This document shows, piece by piece, positions 35,635 to 46,017 of a stretch of 64,000 bases of DNA (its first letter is position 1; the number at the start of each line of letters is the position of its first letter). The DNA comes from DAOTUB01 sp034437455. Its GTDB lineage: Bacteria > Chloroflexota > Anaerolineae > B4-G1. The position numbers were made by a program, and so were the translations under genes. The notes under the pieces were generated by a model. The model did no database searches. It saw only the letters and a list, made by a program, of their open reading frames with translations, and had not been told where the DNA came from. The DNA is taken from NCBI GenBank assembly GCA_034437455.1, contig DAOTUB010000225.1, positions 1-64,000 on the forward strand, written 5' to 3'.

Positions 35635-38600
35635 TTACTCCACGCTTCTCATCACCAGCGGTAGATAGATGTAATTCCAGCCGACGCCAGGCGGGTACAC
35701 CGGCTCCGTTTCCTGCGCGTTCTGGTTATCGCTTACCACGGTAGCAACGTTCCCGCCGACAGAGGACATCTCACCGTTCACCAACGCTCGGAAGGTGAGG
35801 GTGAGCACACCGCCAGGGTCGAGATTGCCAACGGTAGCCGTGATCACGCCATTGGATTCGCGGCAGGTCGCCCCGGTCGCACAGGCTACGCTCTCCGCTG
35901 CCAGCGTCGTATTTGCTGGCGCCGGGTCGCTGACAGCGACGTTGGTTTGAGTATAAACTGCATTGGTGTTCGTGACGGCGATGCGATACTCGACGCCTGT
36001 CCCACCATTCATCTCCGCCGCCTTCTTGACGATGTGCAGACCTGGCGCCACGAGACCGCCACCAGGGGGATAGACCGGCGCCGTCTCTCTTGCACTCTGG
36101 TTGTCGCTCCTCACCACCGCGATATTTCCACCGATGAAAGAGACCTCATCGTTCACCGTCACCCGGAAGGTGAGCGTGAGCACGCCGCCAGGGTCGAGAA
36201 CATCCGCCTCGATCACAGCCATGCCGCCAAAATCGTCAGGCCCAAAGTCACGATTTGTATCCTTCGTGCCAACCTCCCCACAGTTCGTTCCGGGTGTACA
36301 ACGCACACTCCCTGCCACCAACGTGGTGTTAACCGGTGCTGCGTTAGCGACCTCGACGTTGGTTTGCGTGTAGGTCCTGGTGTTCGTTATCCCCAACCGA
36401 TACTCGATCACGTCGCCCAGGTAGAGCGGCGCGCCGTTCAAGTCGACGACTTTTTCAGTGACGGCCAGCGCGTAGTTGACCATCGTCGGCTCTTGCTTGA
36501 CGTTGTTGCTCGTGTCTGGGTCGTAAGTGGCGCCGATGATGACCACACTGTTGGTCAGGACGCCGCTCGCCTCGCCCGCCACCGTCGCGGTAAAGACGAT
36601 GCGCTCCGACACGCCCGCCGCCAGCGTCGGCGTGCGCCAGATGAGATATTGCCCCGTTTGAGTCGGCCCCAGGGCCGATGGCTGCACCCCGACCATCCCG
36701 CCATAGGTGATACTGACCGGCAGCGTGTCGGTGATGATGATGCCTTGTGCATCCGATGGCCCATCGTTGGCATAGACCAGCGTGTAGGTCAGGGTCTGGC
36801 CCGCGTTGATCACCCCAGGCTCGCCGCGTTTGGAGATCGTCAGATCCGCCTCGGTAACGACGAGCGTCTCTTCCTCTTGAGCGTTGTTGCCGGGGTCCGG
36901 GTCGTACGTGGCGCTGGTGATGCCCGTGCTGTTGGTCAATATATCGCCGGCGTCGGCCCACGAATCGACCGTCACGGTAAAGACGACGCGCTCAGAAGCG
37001 CCCGCCGCCAGCACGGGCACCTCCCAGGTAAGCTCCTGGCCCATCTCGTCCGGATCGGAAAACGGCGAACTTGCAATCCCTCCATAAGCGACGCTGGTCG
37101 GCAGCGTGTCGGTGATGATGACACCCCGGGCATTCGATGGCCCGCCGTTGGCGCAACTCAACGTATAGGTCAACACCGCCCCCGCCGCCACCGGGTCGGG
37201 CGAACCGGACTTGGCGATCGTCAGGTCTGCTTCGGCCGTGACGGACGTTGGTTCCTCCGCAACATTGTCGCCGAGATACGGGTCGTAGGCGTCACTGGCG
37301 ATGGCCGCGCTGTTGACGATAGCGTCAATGACATCAGCTCCCACAAATACAGTAAAGACGATACTGCCAGATGCGCCCACCGCCAGTGTGGGAGCTTTCC
37401 AGGCCACCTCTCGCCCCGATACACCGCTCAACTCGAAAAGCGGCGAGCGCACCACACTACCAAAGGCGACACTGATCGGCAGCGTGTCGGTGATGATGAC
37501 GTTCTGTGCATCCGATGGCCCGTCGTTAGCATAGACCAGTGTATAAGTCAACACCGTTCCCGCCACCACCGAGCCGGGCGAGCCGAGCTTTTCGACCGTC
37601 AGATCCGCCTCGGCAATAATGATCGTCGCCTCTTCCTGAGCATTGTTATCGGGAACGGGATCGTAAGTGGCGCTGGCGATGAGGGCGTTGTTGGTGATGG
37701 TGTCCCTGGCGGCGGCCCCCACCGTCACGGTGAAAACGACGCTCCCAGACGCGCCCGCCGCCAGGCCTGCTGCGTACCAGGTCAACTCCCGACCCGACTC
37801 GGCCGGCTCAGAAAGCGACGCACTGTGCGTCACCACTCCGCCATACGTGACGTCCGCGGGCAAGGTATCCGTAATCACGACCCCCTGCACGTTCGAGGGC
37901 CCCTCGTTAGTATAGACCAGCGTGTAGGTCAAGGTCTCCCCGGCGATGACCGCGGCAGGCTCGCCGTGCTTGGAGATTGTCAGGTCGGCCTCCGTGATGA
38001 TCGTCACCGTCACCGGGACGCTTGTCTCCACCTCGCGCCCGCCGCTGATGATGGCGGTGTTGGTGATGACGTCGCCGGGCGCAAGATCACCGTCTAGCAC
38101 GACGGCGTATCCGACCTGCCGGCTGTCGCCAGCGGCCAACATTCCCACATCCCACGACAGATCGGGCGCTTTGCTGTCATCCGCCCCTATGCCCCAGATA
38201 CTGCCCACGCTGTAGGCGGCGCTGACAGGAATGGTATCCCATATCTGTGCCCCAGACCAATCCGCGCTACCCCGGTTGCCATAAGAGATCGTGTACGAGA
38301 CCACGTCGCTGGCCAGGGCAGACGGCTGGCTGACGCTCTTTTCTACCCACAGATCCACCGTCGCTACCTCGATCTGATTCGATGGAATCCACTCGTCAAA
38401 GTCCACAGCGGTCTGCGCGCTGGTGATGTAGGCGGTGTTCCAGATCGTCGTGTTCTCTGGCAAGACGTCATCTACCTGCACCACAAAACCGACCGTTACC
38501 TGCGTGGTGGTAGGCACGTGGGCGTCGTACCAGCGGATGTGTGTGACCGGCTGCGCTGGGAAGGTGGGTAGTGTAGTAGTCCAGGTCGCGCCATCGTCCC

Positions 38601-41600
38601 AGGAATATGCGATCTCCTGTCCACCACCGGATTCCGTGACTGTGACAAACGTGGTCTGCTCCGGGATCGCCTCGAGCAGGTAGACGTCCGTTTGGGCGGT
38701 CGTTTCCGAGGCGTTCTCATACGTCACCGTGTACGAGATCACGTCACCAGAGAACGCCACCGGACGCTGTGTGTCCGCCTGCTCTGTCGCTTTGCTGATC
38801 AATAGATCTGAGAGACGGGTGGCCACTATATTCGATTCGCGTGGAACGTCCAGATCCCGGTCAAGCGTGGCCGAGTTCAGCACCAGCGAGCCGGGCGGTA
38901 GAACATCCTTGAACTGTACGCTGAAGCGAATCTGACCCGCTTTACCGGCGGCGACGATACCGGGAGTGATCACGAGGGTAGGTGAGATGTAAGCACCCCA
39001 GTCGCCGTCGTCGGCATCGGTTAGCGGCTGCCATCCGCCGCCCGTATTGATGAACAGGCTACCGGCCACATAAGCGACAGAATCGGGCAGGGTATCCCAG
39101 ATCGCGACCCCGGTGGCCTGCGCCCCACCGATGTTCTCGTGCGAGAGGGTGTAGGTGACTACCTGTCCCTGCACGGCGGCGGTAGGCCCCGCCTTGAAAA
39201 ACTCGACCTCCGGCGCAAGTACGATAGTCTGTACCGTGTCGCTGCCTGCGCTCGCCATCTGCTCGCTGTCAATCATCCCCACATTCTCAATGATGACGCC
39301 GTCTTTGATCAGCTCGCTCACCGTCACGGTGAAAACGACGGCGCCCGACGCGCCTGCCGCCAGCGTCGGCGTGTACCAGCCGAGCGCCTGCCCCGTCCGC
39401 GTTGGTCCCAGGAGGGACGGCCTTACATCCACCACCCCCCCGAAGGTGACGCTTAGCGGCAGCGTATCCGTGATGACGACGGCCCGTGCATCCGACGGCC
39501 CGTGGTTGGTGTAAACCAGTGTGTACGTCAACACTTTTCCCACTGACACCGAGTTTGGTGAGCCGGACTTTTCCACGTCCAGATCAACTTTGGCAGTGAC
39601 GCTCGTCAAATCCTGGGCTACGTTGTTGTCAGGGTCCGGGTCAGGGACGATGCTGGTGATGACCGCGCTGTTAGTCAGCGTGCCGTCGGCGTCGGCCCCC
39701 ACGGTCACGGTGAAGACAACGCTCTCTGTCTCACTCGCGGCCAAGATCGGTACGTACCAGGTTAACAAATGGCCTTCCTCCGTCGGGTCAGAAGGCGTTC
39801 CCGTCGCGCTCACCACTCCGCCATACGTGACGCCTGCGGGCAGCGTATCAGTGATAACGATGTCTTGCGCGTTTGAGGGGCCCTCATTGTAGTAGATGAG
39901 CGTATAGGTCAACAGTTCTCCCGCCACCACCGGGTTGGGCGAACCGGACTTTTGCGCGCCCAGATCTGCTTCGGCAGTGATGCCCGTCCGTTGCTCTTCA
40001 GCGTTGTTGTCAAAGTTTGGATCGTAGGTAGCGCCGGTGATGACCGCGTTGTTGATCAATTCACCGCCGATGGGAGCCTGGGAAACGACCGTCACGGTAA
40101 AGAGTATGCTCCCCGACAAACCTGCCTCCAGCATCGGTGCATGCCAGGCGATTCGCCCGTCGGGCGGGCCTGTTTGCGTCGGGCCAGAGAAGGACGACGC
40201 CTCGACCACGCCACCATAGGTGACGCTGATTGGCAACGTGTCGGTGATGATGACGTCCCGCGCATCCGACGGCCCGTAGTTGGTATAGACCAGCGTGTAG
40301 GTCAACACCGCCCCTGCCGCTATCGGGTCAGACGAGGCGGATTTACCCACGCTCAGGTCTGCTTCGGTGGTGACGAGGGTCGGCTCCTCCGCGGTATCGT
40401 TGGCAGGATCCGGATCGTAGGTGGGGCTGGCGATGGTCACATTGTTGGTGATAGTGTCGAGGGAACCACTCCCCACCGTCGCGGTAAAAACGATGGTCCC
40501 TGAAACGTTTGTCGCCAGCGTCGGCGTATACCATGTGAGAAGTTGTCCCATCTGAGTTGGATCAGAGAAGGATGTTATCGTCCCTTCGTATATCATACCA
40601 GGGGGCAGCGTATCCACGATGGTGATGTCCCGCGCATCCGATGGCCCGGTGTTGGAATAGACGAGCGTGTAGGTCAGCACTTTGCCAGCAAGGACTAGGG
40701 CAGGCTCGTCACTCTTGGCAACCGTCAGGTCGGCCTCGGCGGTGATGATCGTTGTCACTGTATCACTTGACTTTATCTCATAGGCACTGCTGATGATCGC
40801 TGTGTTGGTGATGAGAGTGCCGGGGGCAAGGCCACTGCTCCGAACCGTATAACCGACCTGCTGTGCGCTGGCCCCGGCGACTACCGTTCCCACACTCCAC
40901 AACAGGTCGGGCGCCTGGCTATCGTCCGCTCCCGTGCCCCAGATGCTTCCCTCGCTGTAGGTGATGGGAATAGTATCCAGAATCTGCACGCCGACGGCGT
41001 CGGCACTACCGTGGTTGCCATAGGAGATCGTGTACGAGATCAATTCGCTGGCCTGTCCGGCAGGTTGGTAAGCGCTTTTCTCTATCCACAGATCCACCGT
41101 CGCTACCTCGACCTGGTTCGACGGGATCCACCCGCCGATGTACTCGGCAGTCTGCGTGCTAGAGATGTAGGCGATATTGCGAACGATGGCACCCTCTGGC
41201 AGAGGATCGTTCACCCGCACTGCAAAACCGACCGTCGCTTGCGTGCCGATGGGCACCTCTGCATCATACCAACGGATGTGTGTGGCTGGTGTGATGGGGA
41301 GTGTATCGACCCATGTAGCGCCATTGTCCCAGGAATACGCGACCTCCTGGCCGCCGCCCAGCTCCGCGACGGATAAGAGGCTGGTATGATCTGGTATTGG
41401 CTCGCGTAGATAGACATTTGTCTGTGTGATCGTCTCCGACGTATTCTCGTAAGTCAACGTGTACGAGATCACGTCGCCCGGAGACACCGCCGCTTGCTCC
41501 GCTGCCTTGCTGATCGCCAGATCTGAGATCCGGGTGACCACCAAGTTAGAATCACGAGGGATGTCCAGGTCTCGATCGAGCGTGGCCGAGTTCAGCACCA

Positions 41601-44313
41601 GCGAGCCAGACGACAGATCATCCCGGAACTGCGCAGCGAAACGGATCTGGTCTATCGCACCAGCAGCAATCGTGCCAGGGGTGATCACGAGGGTAGGAGA
41701 AATATAAGCGCCCCGATCGCCGTCAGAGCCATCCGTCAGTGATTGCCACCCCGTGCCAGTATGGATAGCCAGACTGCCGGCCACATAGTTCATAGAAGCG
41801 GGAAGGTCATCTCGGATCGCAACTTCCGTGGCTTCCACTCCGCCAACGTTCTCGCATGAGAGGGTGTAGGTGACGATCTGTCCGCGCTCGGCGACAGTAG
41901 GCCCTTCTTTGGTGAATTCGACGTGAGGCGCCATAACCACGGTCTGTGCCATATTGCTGCCTGCTTCCACCGTCTGGTCGCTGTTTATATACCCCACGTT
42001 CTCGATGATTGTGCCATCCTGCACAAAATCGTTGACTGTCACGGTAAACGTCACCGCGTCGCTGGCTCCCGGCGCCAGCACACCCGGCGCCCAGGTGACA
42101 GCCCCGCTGGCAGGATCATACACGCCCCTGTCGGAGGCGGATTGGAAAGTGACGTACTGGATGGCCACTACATCGCGCAGCAGAACGCCCGTGATAGGAA
42201 CGTTATCCCGGTTGGCATAGGAGAGTGTGTAGACCAGCGTGTCTCCGATCCCGGCCTGGGCGCTGTTGGCCGATTTGACCAGACCGAGAGGACTGATATA
42301 GACCGTGGCCTCATCGCGGGGAATAAAGAGCGCATCCGAGTACTCGTGTTTGCCGACCGCTGCACCCCGATTGATGCTGATAGTTGCATCACCCGTATCG
42401 GTGATCTGAGCCTGGAACGTGAGGGCCAGGTCCTGGTCGAGGTCCAGATTGGTCGAGAGGTTCCAGAACAGCGTCGAGTTGTCCACCGCGGGTTCCGAGC
42501 TTCTTGTACTGCCATCGGGATAGGTGACGCGGGCGCTGTCCGGTACATACGTCCACCCGAGGGGGAGCGTATCGGTAATACTCACGTTGACCAGGGGGGC
42601 GTTGTAGGACTGAGCCAGCAGGGTAAACGTCACGGTACCGCCGGCAGGCGGCAAGATGGTAGGCTGGGCCGTTTTTTCCAGCGTCAGCATCGGAGACAAC
42701 CAGCGCTTTTGCAAGGGCAGGGTAGTAAAACCCAGGTCCAGGTAAGGAGCGCCGGATTTGGCCACACGCGGATCTGCCCCCCAGGCAACAGCAAATTCGC
42801 CCGTGGCCCAGACGTGCATGCCCGTATTGTCATTGTCGGGATCAAAGATACGCCGCTGCTCCAGTACGTCGAGCGTAAAATTCTGATCCACGACGCCGTC
42901 CAGGGGGCTAAAGTCGACGGAAAAAGCCGTGTCGTCGGCAAGCGGCGTTACCCATACTGGCGAGCCGTTGTCCGACAGATCCGTCGTGCCAGGCGACCAG
43001 GGGATATAATAATCTCGGGTGAGATACCTGGCCGGTATGCCTGAAAAGCCCCAGTCGTAGGTATTACCCGAGGTATCGGCGCAGACAACGACGCCAAAGA
43101 CCCCGTCGGGAGAGGTAAAGCGCGCCGCCGAGTCCTGGAGCACGTGTGAACCTCCCCTCTTCTGGGAATAGGGCGTCGTTGCCGTGATGCGATCTGTGGG
43201 AGCGATGACGAAAGCGGTTTGCATATCGGCATCGTAGGCGTTGACTGTGACGGGAAAATCGTTGGGATTCGAGAGATAGATCTCTGCCGGGGCGTCGCGA
43301 CCATCGTCCGTGTCATTTCCCCTGGGAACGGGCACGACGTAATCCGCCCCCCACTGTTGATCAGGCAACACGATCAGAAAACGACCCTGGAAGCTGCCAT
43401 CCGCGCCCGTTATCAGTCCTACCTGGGTCGGTTTATTGGAACGAATAGTGGTGCCTGCATTGATAGTGATCGTGGGGACGGTGGTGGAGTTGACATAGCC
43501 CATACTCGAATAGGTCTGTCCCCGGTCGAGGGTCAAGTTGACGACGTCGATGCCATTGTTGACCGAGACCGTGGTGTTGTCCTCAAAGGCCCCCAGTTGG
43601 AGGTAGACGTCGCGCAGGTCGCCATAAGCGCCGGTATCGCCGCCGCCAAAATCGTACAGATCTTCGCCGACGGGCAGGCGGTAGGAATAGGTGGCCGCGT
43701 AGGTCTGCCGGGGGTAGACCTCCCACGCGCCGCCGACCCACGAGGCATTGAGAGGCCATAGAGCATGCGTCAGACCTACAGGACCGCCGCTCGTAATGAT
43801 GCGGTCGCCGCCATCGTAGCGGATGTAGGCCGGGTCGCGAGCGGGATTGACAGGCACATAGCCGGCGATGTCTGCCTGGCCCGTGAGATCTTGGTCACTG
43901 GTCAGCTTGAGGGCGTCGCCGGCATACAGGATGTCGCTCCCTGTCCCGCCATTGCCCGTGTCGCCGTCGCCATAGATCTCGGTAGTATTCTGGGTGGGGT
44001 TGAATAGATCCGCTTCGTAGCCATCCTCCCAATGGTCGTAGTAGACGACCTGGTAGTCGGCGGTGGCCACCAGGCTGACTGTTGAGCAGATCTGTCCGGG
44101 CTGTATACCACTGTCGTCGCCGTCGTTGATCGCGAGAAACGCCCTCCAGACGTGCTCCTCGTAGCCCAGAACATAGTATTCCTGATAGCCGGTGGGCTGG
44201 GCATGGGCCGGGACAGGGATCAAGAAAGACAGCAGTGCCGCTATGCACACCAGTGGAAAAACGAATTTCAATCCTCGACCGAGGAAGTACATGCGCTGTT
44301 TGTACCGGAACAT
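35635..44313 (-). CDS. giant secreted DUF11-repeat surface protein
   Basis: A 2892-residue exported protein with a Sec signal peptide (hydrophobic 13-33, cleavage after AHA near 38). Residues about 40-560 form an N-terminal adhesion-like domain. The rest is a chain of DUF11 (conserved repeat) beta-sandwich domains (typical words LTYTLVYTNxGPSDA, VxITDTLP, SGSIVFTVTV). Two super-modules of about 905 and 915 residues (bases 41942-39227 and 39227-36480) repeat the same order: VEF domain, two SKA/SYT domains, WIPSNQ domain, then four EADL-type repeats. There is no LPXTG motif. The last residues are IYLPLVMRSVE, a tail seen on many Anaerolineae exported proteins. Promoter and leader hairpin are at 44330-44399. 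The role is presumably surface layer or adhesion. Confidence 0.85.
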   Translation of the reverse strand: MFRYKQRMYFLGRGLKFVFPLVCIAALLSFLIPVPAHAQPTGYQEYYVLGYEEHVWRAFLAINDGDDSGIQPGQICSTVSLVATADYQVVYYDHWEDGYEADLFNPTQNTTEIYGDGDTGNGGTGSDILYAGDALKLTSDQDLTGQADIAGYVPVNPARDPAYIRYDGGDRIITSGGPVGLTHALWPLNASWVGGAWEVYPRQTYAATYSYRLPVGEDLYDFGGGDTGAYGDLRDVYLQLGAFEDNTTVSVNNGIDVVNLTLDRGQTYSSMGYVNSTTVPTITINAGTTIRSNKPTQVGLITGADGSFQGRFLIVLPDQQWGADYVVPVPRGNDTDDGRDAPAEIYLSNPNDFPVTVNAYDADMQTAFVIAPTDRITATTPYSQKRGGSHVLQDSAARFTSPDGVFGVVVCADTSGNTYDWGFSGIPARYLTRDYYIPWSPGTTDLSDNGSPVWVTPLADDTAFSVDFSPLDGVVDQNFTLDVLEQRRIFDPDNDNTGMHVWATGEFAVAWGADPRVAKSGAPYLDLGFTTLPLQKRWLSPMLTLEKTAQPTILPPAGGTVTFTLLAQSYNAPLVNVSITDTLPLGWTYVPDSARVTYPDGSTRSSEPAVDNSTLFWNLSTNLDLDQDLALTFQAQITDTGDATISINRGAAVGKHEYSDALFIPRDEATVYISPLGLVKSANSAQAGIGDTLVYTLSYANRDNVPITGVLLRDVVAIQYVTFQSASDRGVYDPASGAVTWAPGVLAPGASDAVTFTVTVNDFVQDGTIIENVGYINSDQTVEAGSNMAQTVVMAPHVEFTKEGPTVAERGQIVTYTLSCENVGGVEATEVAIRDDLPASMNYVAGSLAIHTGTGWQSLTDGSDGDRGAYISPTLVITPGTIAAGAIDQIRFAAQFRDDLSSGSLVLNSATLDRDLDIPRDSNLVVTRISDLAISKAAEQAAVSPGDVISYTLTYENTSETITQTNVYLREPIPDHTSLLSVAELGGGQEVAYSWDNGATWVDTLPITPATHIRWYDAEVPIGTQATVGFAVRVNDPLPEGAIVRNIAYISSTQTAEYIGGWIPSNQVEVATVDLWIEKSAYQPAGQASELISYTISYGNHGSADAVGVQILDTIPITYSEGSIWGTGADDSQAPDLLWSVGTVVAGASAQQVGYTVRSSGLAPGTLITNTAIISSAYEIKSSDTVTTIITAEADLTVAKSDEPALVLAGKVLTYTLVYSNTGPSDARDITIVDTLPPGMIYEGTITSFSDPTQMGQLLTWYTPTLATNVSGTIVFTATVGSGSLDTITNNVTIASPTYDPDPANDTAEEPTLVTTEADLSVGKSASSDPIAAGAVLTYTLVYTNYGPSDARDVIITDTLPISVTYGGVVEASSFSGPTQTGPPDGRIAWHAPMLEAGLSGSILFTVTVVSQAPIGGELINNAVITGATYDPNFDNNAEEQRTGITAEADLGAQKSGSPNPVVAGELLTYTLIYYNEGPSNAQDIVITDTLPAGVTYGGVVSATGTPSDPTEEGHLLTWYVPILAASETESVVFTVTVGADADGTLTNSAVITSIVPDPDPDNNVAQDLTSVTAKVDLDVEKSGSPNSVSVGKVLTYTLVYTNHGPSDARAVVITDTLPLSVTFGGVVDVRPSLLGPTRTGQALGWYTPTLAAGASGAVVFTVTVSELIKDGVIIENVGMIDSEQMASAGSDTVQTIVLAPEVEFFKAGPTAAVQGQVVTYTLSHENIGGAQATGVAIWDTLPDSVAYVAGSLFINTGGGWQPLTDADDGDWGAYISPTLVITPGIVAAGKAGQIRFSVQFKDVLPPGSLVLNSATLDRDLDVPRESNIVATRLSDLLISKATEQADTQRPVAFSGDVISYTVTYENASETTAQTDVYLLEAIPEQTTFVTVTESGGGQEIAYSWDDGATWTTTLPTFPAQPVTHIRWYDAHVPTTTQVTVGFVVQVDDVLPENTTIWNTAYITSAQTAVDFDEWIPSNQIEVATVDLWVEKSVSQPSALASDVVSYTISYGNRGSADWSGAQIWDTIPVSAAYSVGSIWGIGADDSKAPDLSWDVGMLAAGDSRQVGYAVVLDGDLAPGDVITNTAIISGGREVETSVPVTVTIITEADLTISKHGEPAAVIAGETLTYTLVYTNEGPSNVQGVVITDTLPADVTYGGVVTHSASLSEPAESGRELTWYAAGLAAGASGSVVFTVTVGAAARDTITNNALIASATYDPVPDNNAQEEATIIIAEADLTVEKLGSPGSVVAGTVLTYTLVYANDGPSDAQNVIITDTLPISVAFGSVVRSPLFELSGVSGREVAWKAPTLAVGASGSIVFTVFVGADVIDAIVNSAAIASDAYDPYLGDNVAEEPTSVTAEADLTIAKSGSPDPVAAGAVLTYTLSCANGGPSNARGVIITDTLPTSVAYGGIASSPFSDPDEMGQELTWEVPVLAAGASERVVFTVTVDSWADAGDILTNSTGITSATYDPDPGNNAQEEETLVVTEADLTISKRGEPGVINAGQTLTYTLVYANDGPSDAQGIIITDTLPVSITYGGMVGVQPSALGPTQTGQYLIWRTPTLAAGVSERIVFTATVAGEASGVLTNSVVIIGATYDPDTSNNVKQEPTMVNYALAVTEKVVDLNGAPLYLGDVIEYRLGITNTRTYTQTNVEVANAAPVNTTLVAGSVRCTPGTNCGEVGTKDTNRDFGPDDFGGMAVIEADVLDPGGVLTLTFRVTVNDEVSFIGGNIAVVRSDNQSARETAPVYPPGGGLVAPGLHIVKKAAEMNGGTGVEYRIAVTNTNAVYTQTNVAVSDPAPANTTLAAESVACATGATCRESNGVITATVGNLDPGGVLTLTFRALVNGEMSSVGGNVATVVSDNQNAQETEPVYPPGVGWNYIYLPLVMRSVE

Positions 44314-44329
44314 TGCTCACCTACCTTCC

Positions 44330-44355
44330 CTCCTCGAAGTTAAGCATTCGAGGAG
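44330..44355 (-). promoter_or_regulatory. leader hairpin near the ribosome-binding site of the giant DUF11 gene
   Basis: On the minus strand CTCCTCGAA and TTCGAGGAG form a perfect 9-bp stem with an 8-base loop. Its 3' arm ends in the AGGAGG that precedes the ATG at 44313, so folding could hide the ribosome-binding site. Confidence 0.5.
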
Positions 44356-44370
44356 CTATGGCGCAGGTAT

Positions 44371-44399
44371 ATTTTATGTTATCGGAGCGCTAATGGCAA
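44371..44399 (-). promoter_or_regulatory. promoter of the giant DUF11 gene
   Basis: Minus-strand TTGCCA (complement of 44394-44399), 17-bp spacer, TAAAAT (complement of 44371-44376). The start is expected near 44364, giving a leader of about 50 bases that contains the hairpin at 44330-44355. Confidence 0.65.
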
Positions 44400-44426
44400 G
44401 TCTGCTGCCGGGCAATTCCAGATGTG

Positions 44427-45992
44427 CTAACCTTCGGGAACCGCCGTAGGGGCCATGGTGGGAAGAGGAGTGGGCGTAGGAAGATCGTTATAGTACCAAT
44501 AGGCGCGAGCTGCGACGCAAGGATCATAATCGGAACCCAATATAACTCGGAAATCCATCGCGCGGTCCTCGGTCGGCTGATAGACGACGTCGCCAGTATT
44601 GCGCTTGTAGAGGCGCATCAGCCGTGGCAGAGGCGAGCCTTTGGCCGTGGTGGTAAAGTCGACGATCTGTGTGCGTGGATAGGATCCTTGAGCGGGAGCG
44701 ACGCCCACGACCGCAAATCCTTCCCATCGCAATCTCTCTGCCGCCACGTGGCCTAATCCATCGTAGGGTGTGCCGTTCCACACTTCAACCTGAAAGGCGC
44801 GCTGTTGCGCGCGAGCGCTGGCCGGCGGCGCCAGTGCCTCGCTGACCAGGGGAGCAAGCGCCTCGTAATAGGGAACCAGCACGTAGGTCTTGTCCGGCGC
44901 GGTCCACGACTGCAAGACGCTCCGGTCTACAAACGTGCTCCTTACGTTCACCATATCCAACCGCGATCCGATGGCCCCCAAATAGACCACCTCGCCCAAC
45001 CCCAGATCGGTCGAGACGTTCTCCTGTAACACACCCCATAACTCGGGGACTTTTGGGATGATGTTCAGAGTCAACGCTTGACGATACAACCCCCGCAACA
45101 CCTGCTGTTGGCGACGGTGGCGGTCAAAATCGTGGGTGCTCCAGCGAGAGCGGGCGTACCACAGCGCGTGCTTGCCATCAAAGTGGTGGATGCCCGGTTC
45201 CCAGTCCAACTCTACCTGACCTTCAGGCGAATCGGGGTCGGGGAAGGTATCGGATAGGGGACATTCCACGGCCACTTCTACGCCGCCCAGCGTGTCCACG
45301 ATCTTGATAAAGCTGTCGAATCCGATCCGCGCATAGTAGTGAATGCGTATCCCAAAATTGTACTCGATGACGGCCTTGATCAGCTCGGAGCCGCCGCCGG
45401 GATATTCGTAGCGCCAGGCACGGCCAAAGGCCGTGTTGATCTTGGCAAACTCGTGACCGGGGATCCAGGCGTAAAAGTCGCGCGGGATGGAGAGGAGCGA
45501 GACTGAGGGCAGATCAGGGTTGATGCTGGCGACGATGATGGTGTCCGTGTTCCCCACTTTTTCGATCGAGGCCTGATCGGAGCCTAACAGAAGAATGTTG
45601 ATCACGTTGCTGGGTTGCTCCAGTAGCGGCATTGGCGCGGGAATGGACAGCGGGTAAGTCACTGGATTGGTCCCGGTCAGTATGACAGGCGGACCAGGCA
45701 ACGCGCCTGGTGGGGGCGGGGTCGGCGTCGCGGTCGCAGTCGGACTGGGCGTGGGGGTTGCAGTGGGCGTCGGAGTAGCGGTCGGCGTGGCGGTAGCGGT
45801 CGCGGTGGACGTGGGAGTGTATGTAGCCGTCGGTTTTGCACGGGTAGGCGCCACGGTCGCGGTAGCTGTCGTGGCGAGCATCTGGTCAATCCCCGGCGTC
45901 GTGGCGAGCACCCAACGACTGATCACTGCTACTAAAGCCAGAACGACAATTAGAGTCAGTGCCTCCAATAAACGGTTCAGGGTGTGCTGCAT
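44427..45992 (-). CDS. LytR-CpsA-Psr (LCP) family cell-envelope protein
   Basis: A 521-residue membrane-anchored LCP protein. Family members transfer glycopolymers from lipid carriers to the cell wall or proteins. One N-terminal helix (LTLIVVLALVAVISRWVL) is followed by a Pro/Thr/Ala-rich spacer of TATPTP-type repeats (residues about 45-95). The LCP domain (about 125-340) carries the family residues in VGNTDTIIVASINP, LLSIPRDFYAWIPG, KINTAFGRA, FIKIVDTLGGVEV and ALWYARSRWSTHDFDRHRRQQ. A LytR_C domain follows (FQVEVWNGTPYDGLG). It is upstream of the giant surface protein gene on the same strand, 113 bp apart with a promoter between, so an envelope-assembly neighbourhood is likely. Confidence 0.9.
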   Translation of the reverse strand: MQHTLNRLLEALTLIVVLALVAVISRWVLATTPGIDQMLATTATATVAPTRAKPTATYTPTSTATATATPTATPTPTATPTPSPTATATPTPPPPGALPGPPVILTGTNPVTYPLSIPAPMPLLEQPSNVINILLLGSDQASIEKVGNTDTIIVASINPDLPSVSLLSIPRDFYAWIPGHEFAKINTAFGRAWRYEYPGGGSELIKAVIEYNFGIRIHYYARIGFDSFIKIVDTLGGVEVAVECPLSDTFPDPDSPEGQVELDWEPGIHHFDGKHALWYARSRWSTHDFDRHRRQQQVLRGLYRQALTLNIIPKVPELWGVLQENVSTDLGLGEVVYLGAIGSRLDMVNVRSTFVDRSVLQSWTAPDKTYVLVPYYEALAPLVSEALAPPASARAQQRAFQVEVWNGTPYDGLGHVAAERLRWEGFAVVGVAPAQGSYPRTQIVDFTTTAKGSPLPRLMRLYKRNTGDVVYQPTEDRAMDFRVILGSDYDPCVAARAYWYYNDLPTPTPLPTMAPTAVPEG

Positions 45993-46017
45993 ATTGTTTA
46001 CGGGTCGTGGTTACACA

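Noticed and set aside
35947..38097. Plus-strand 716-codon open frame
   Set aside because: Antisense to the repeated DUF11 gene; its apparent repeats only mirror the repeats of the real gene.
36480..41942. Regularly spaced repeats considered as a CRISPR array
   Set aside because: The period is about 370 bases within an open reading frame and encodes DUF11 domains; there are no short identical repeats with unique spacers.
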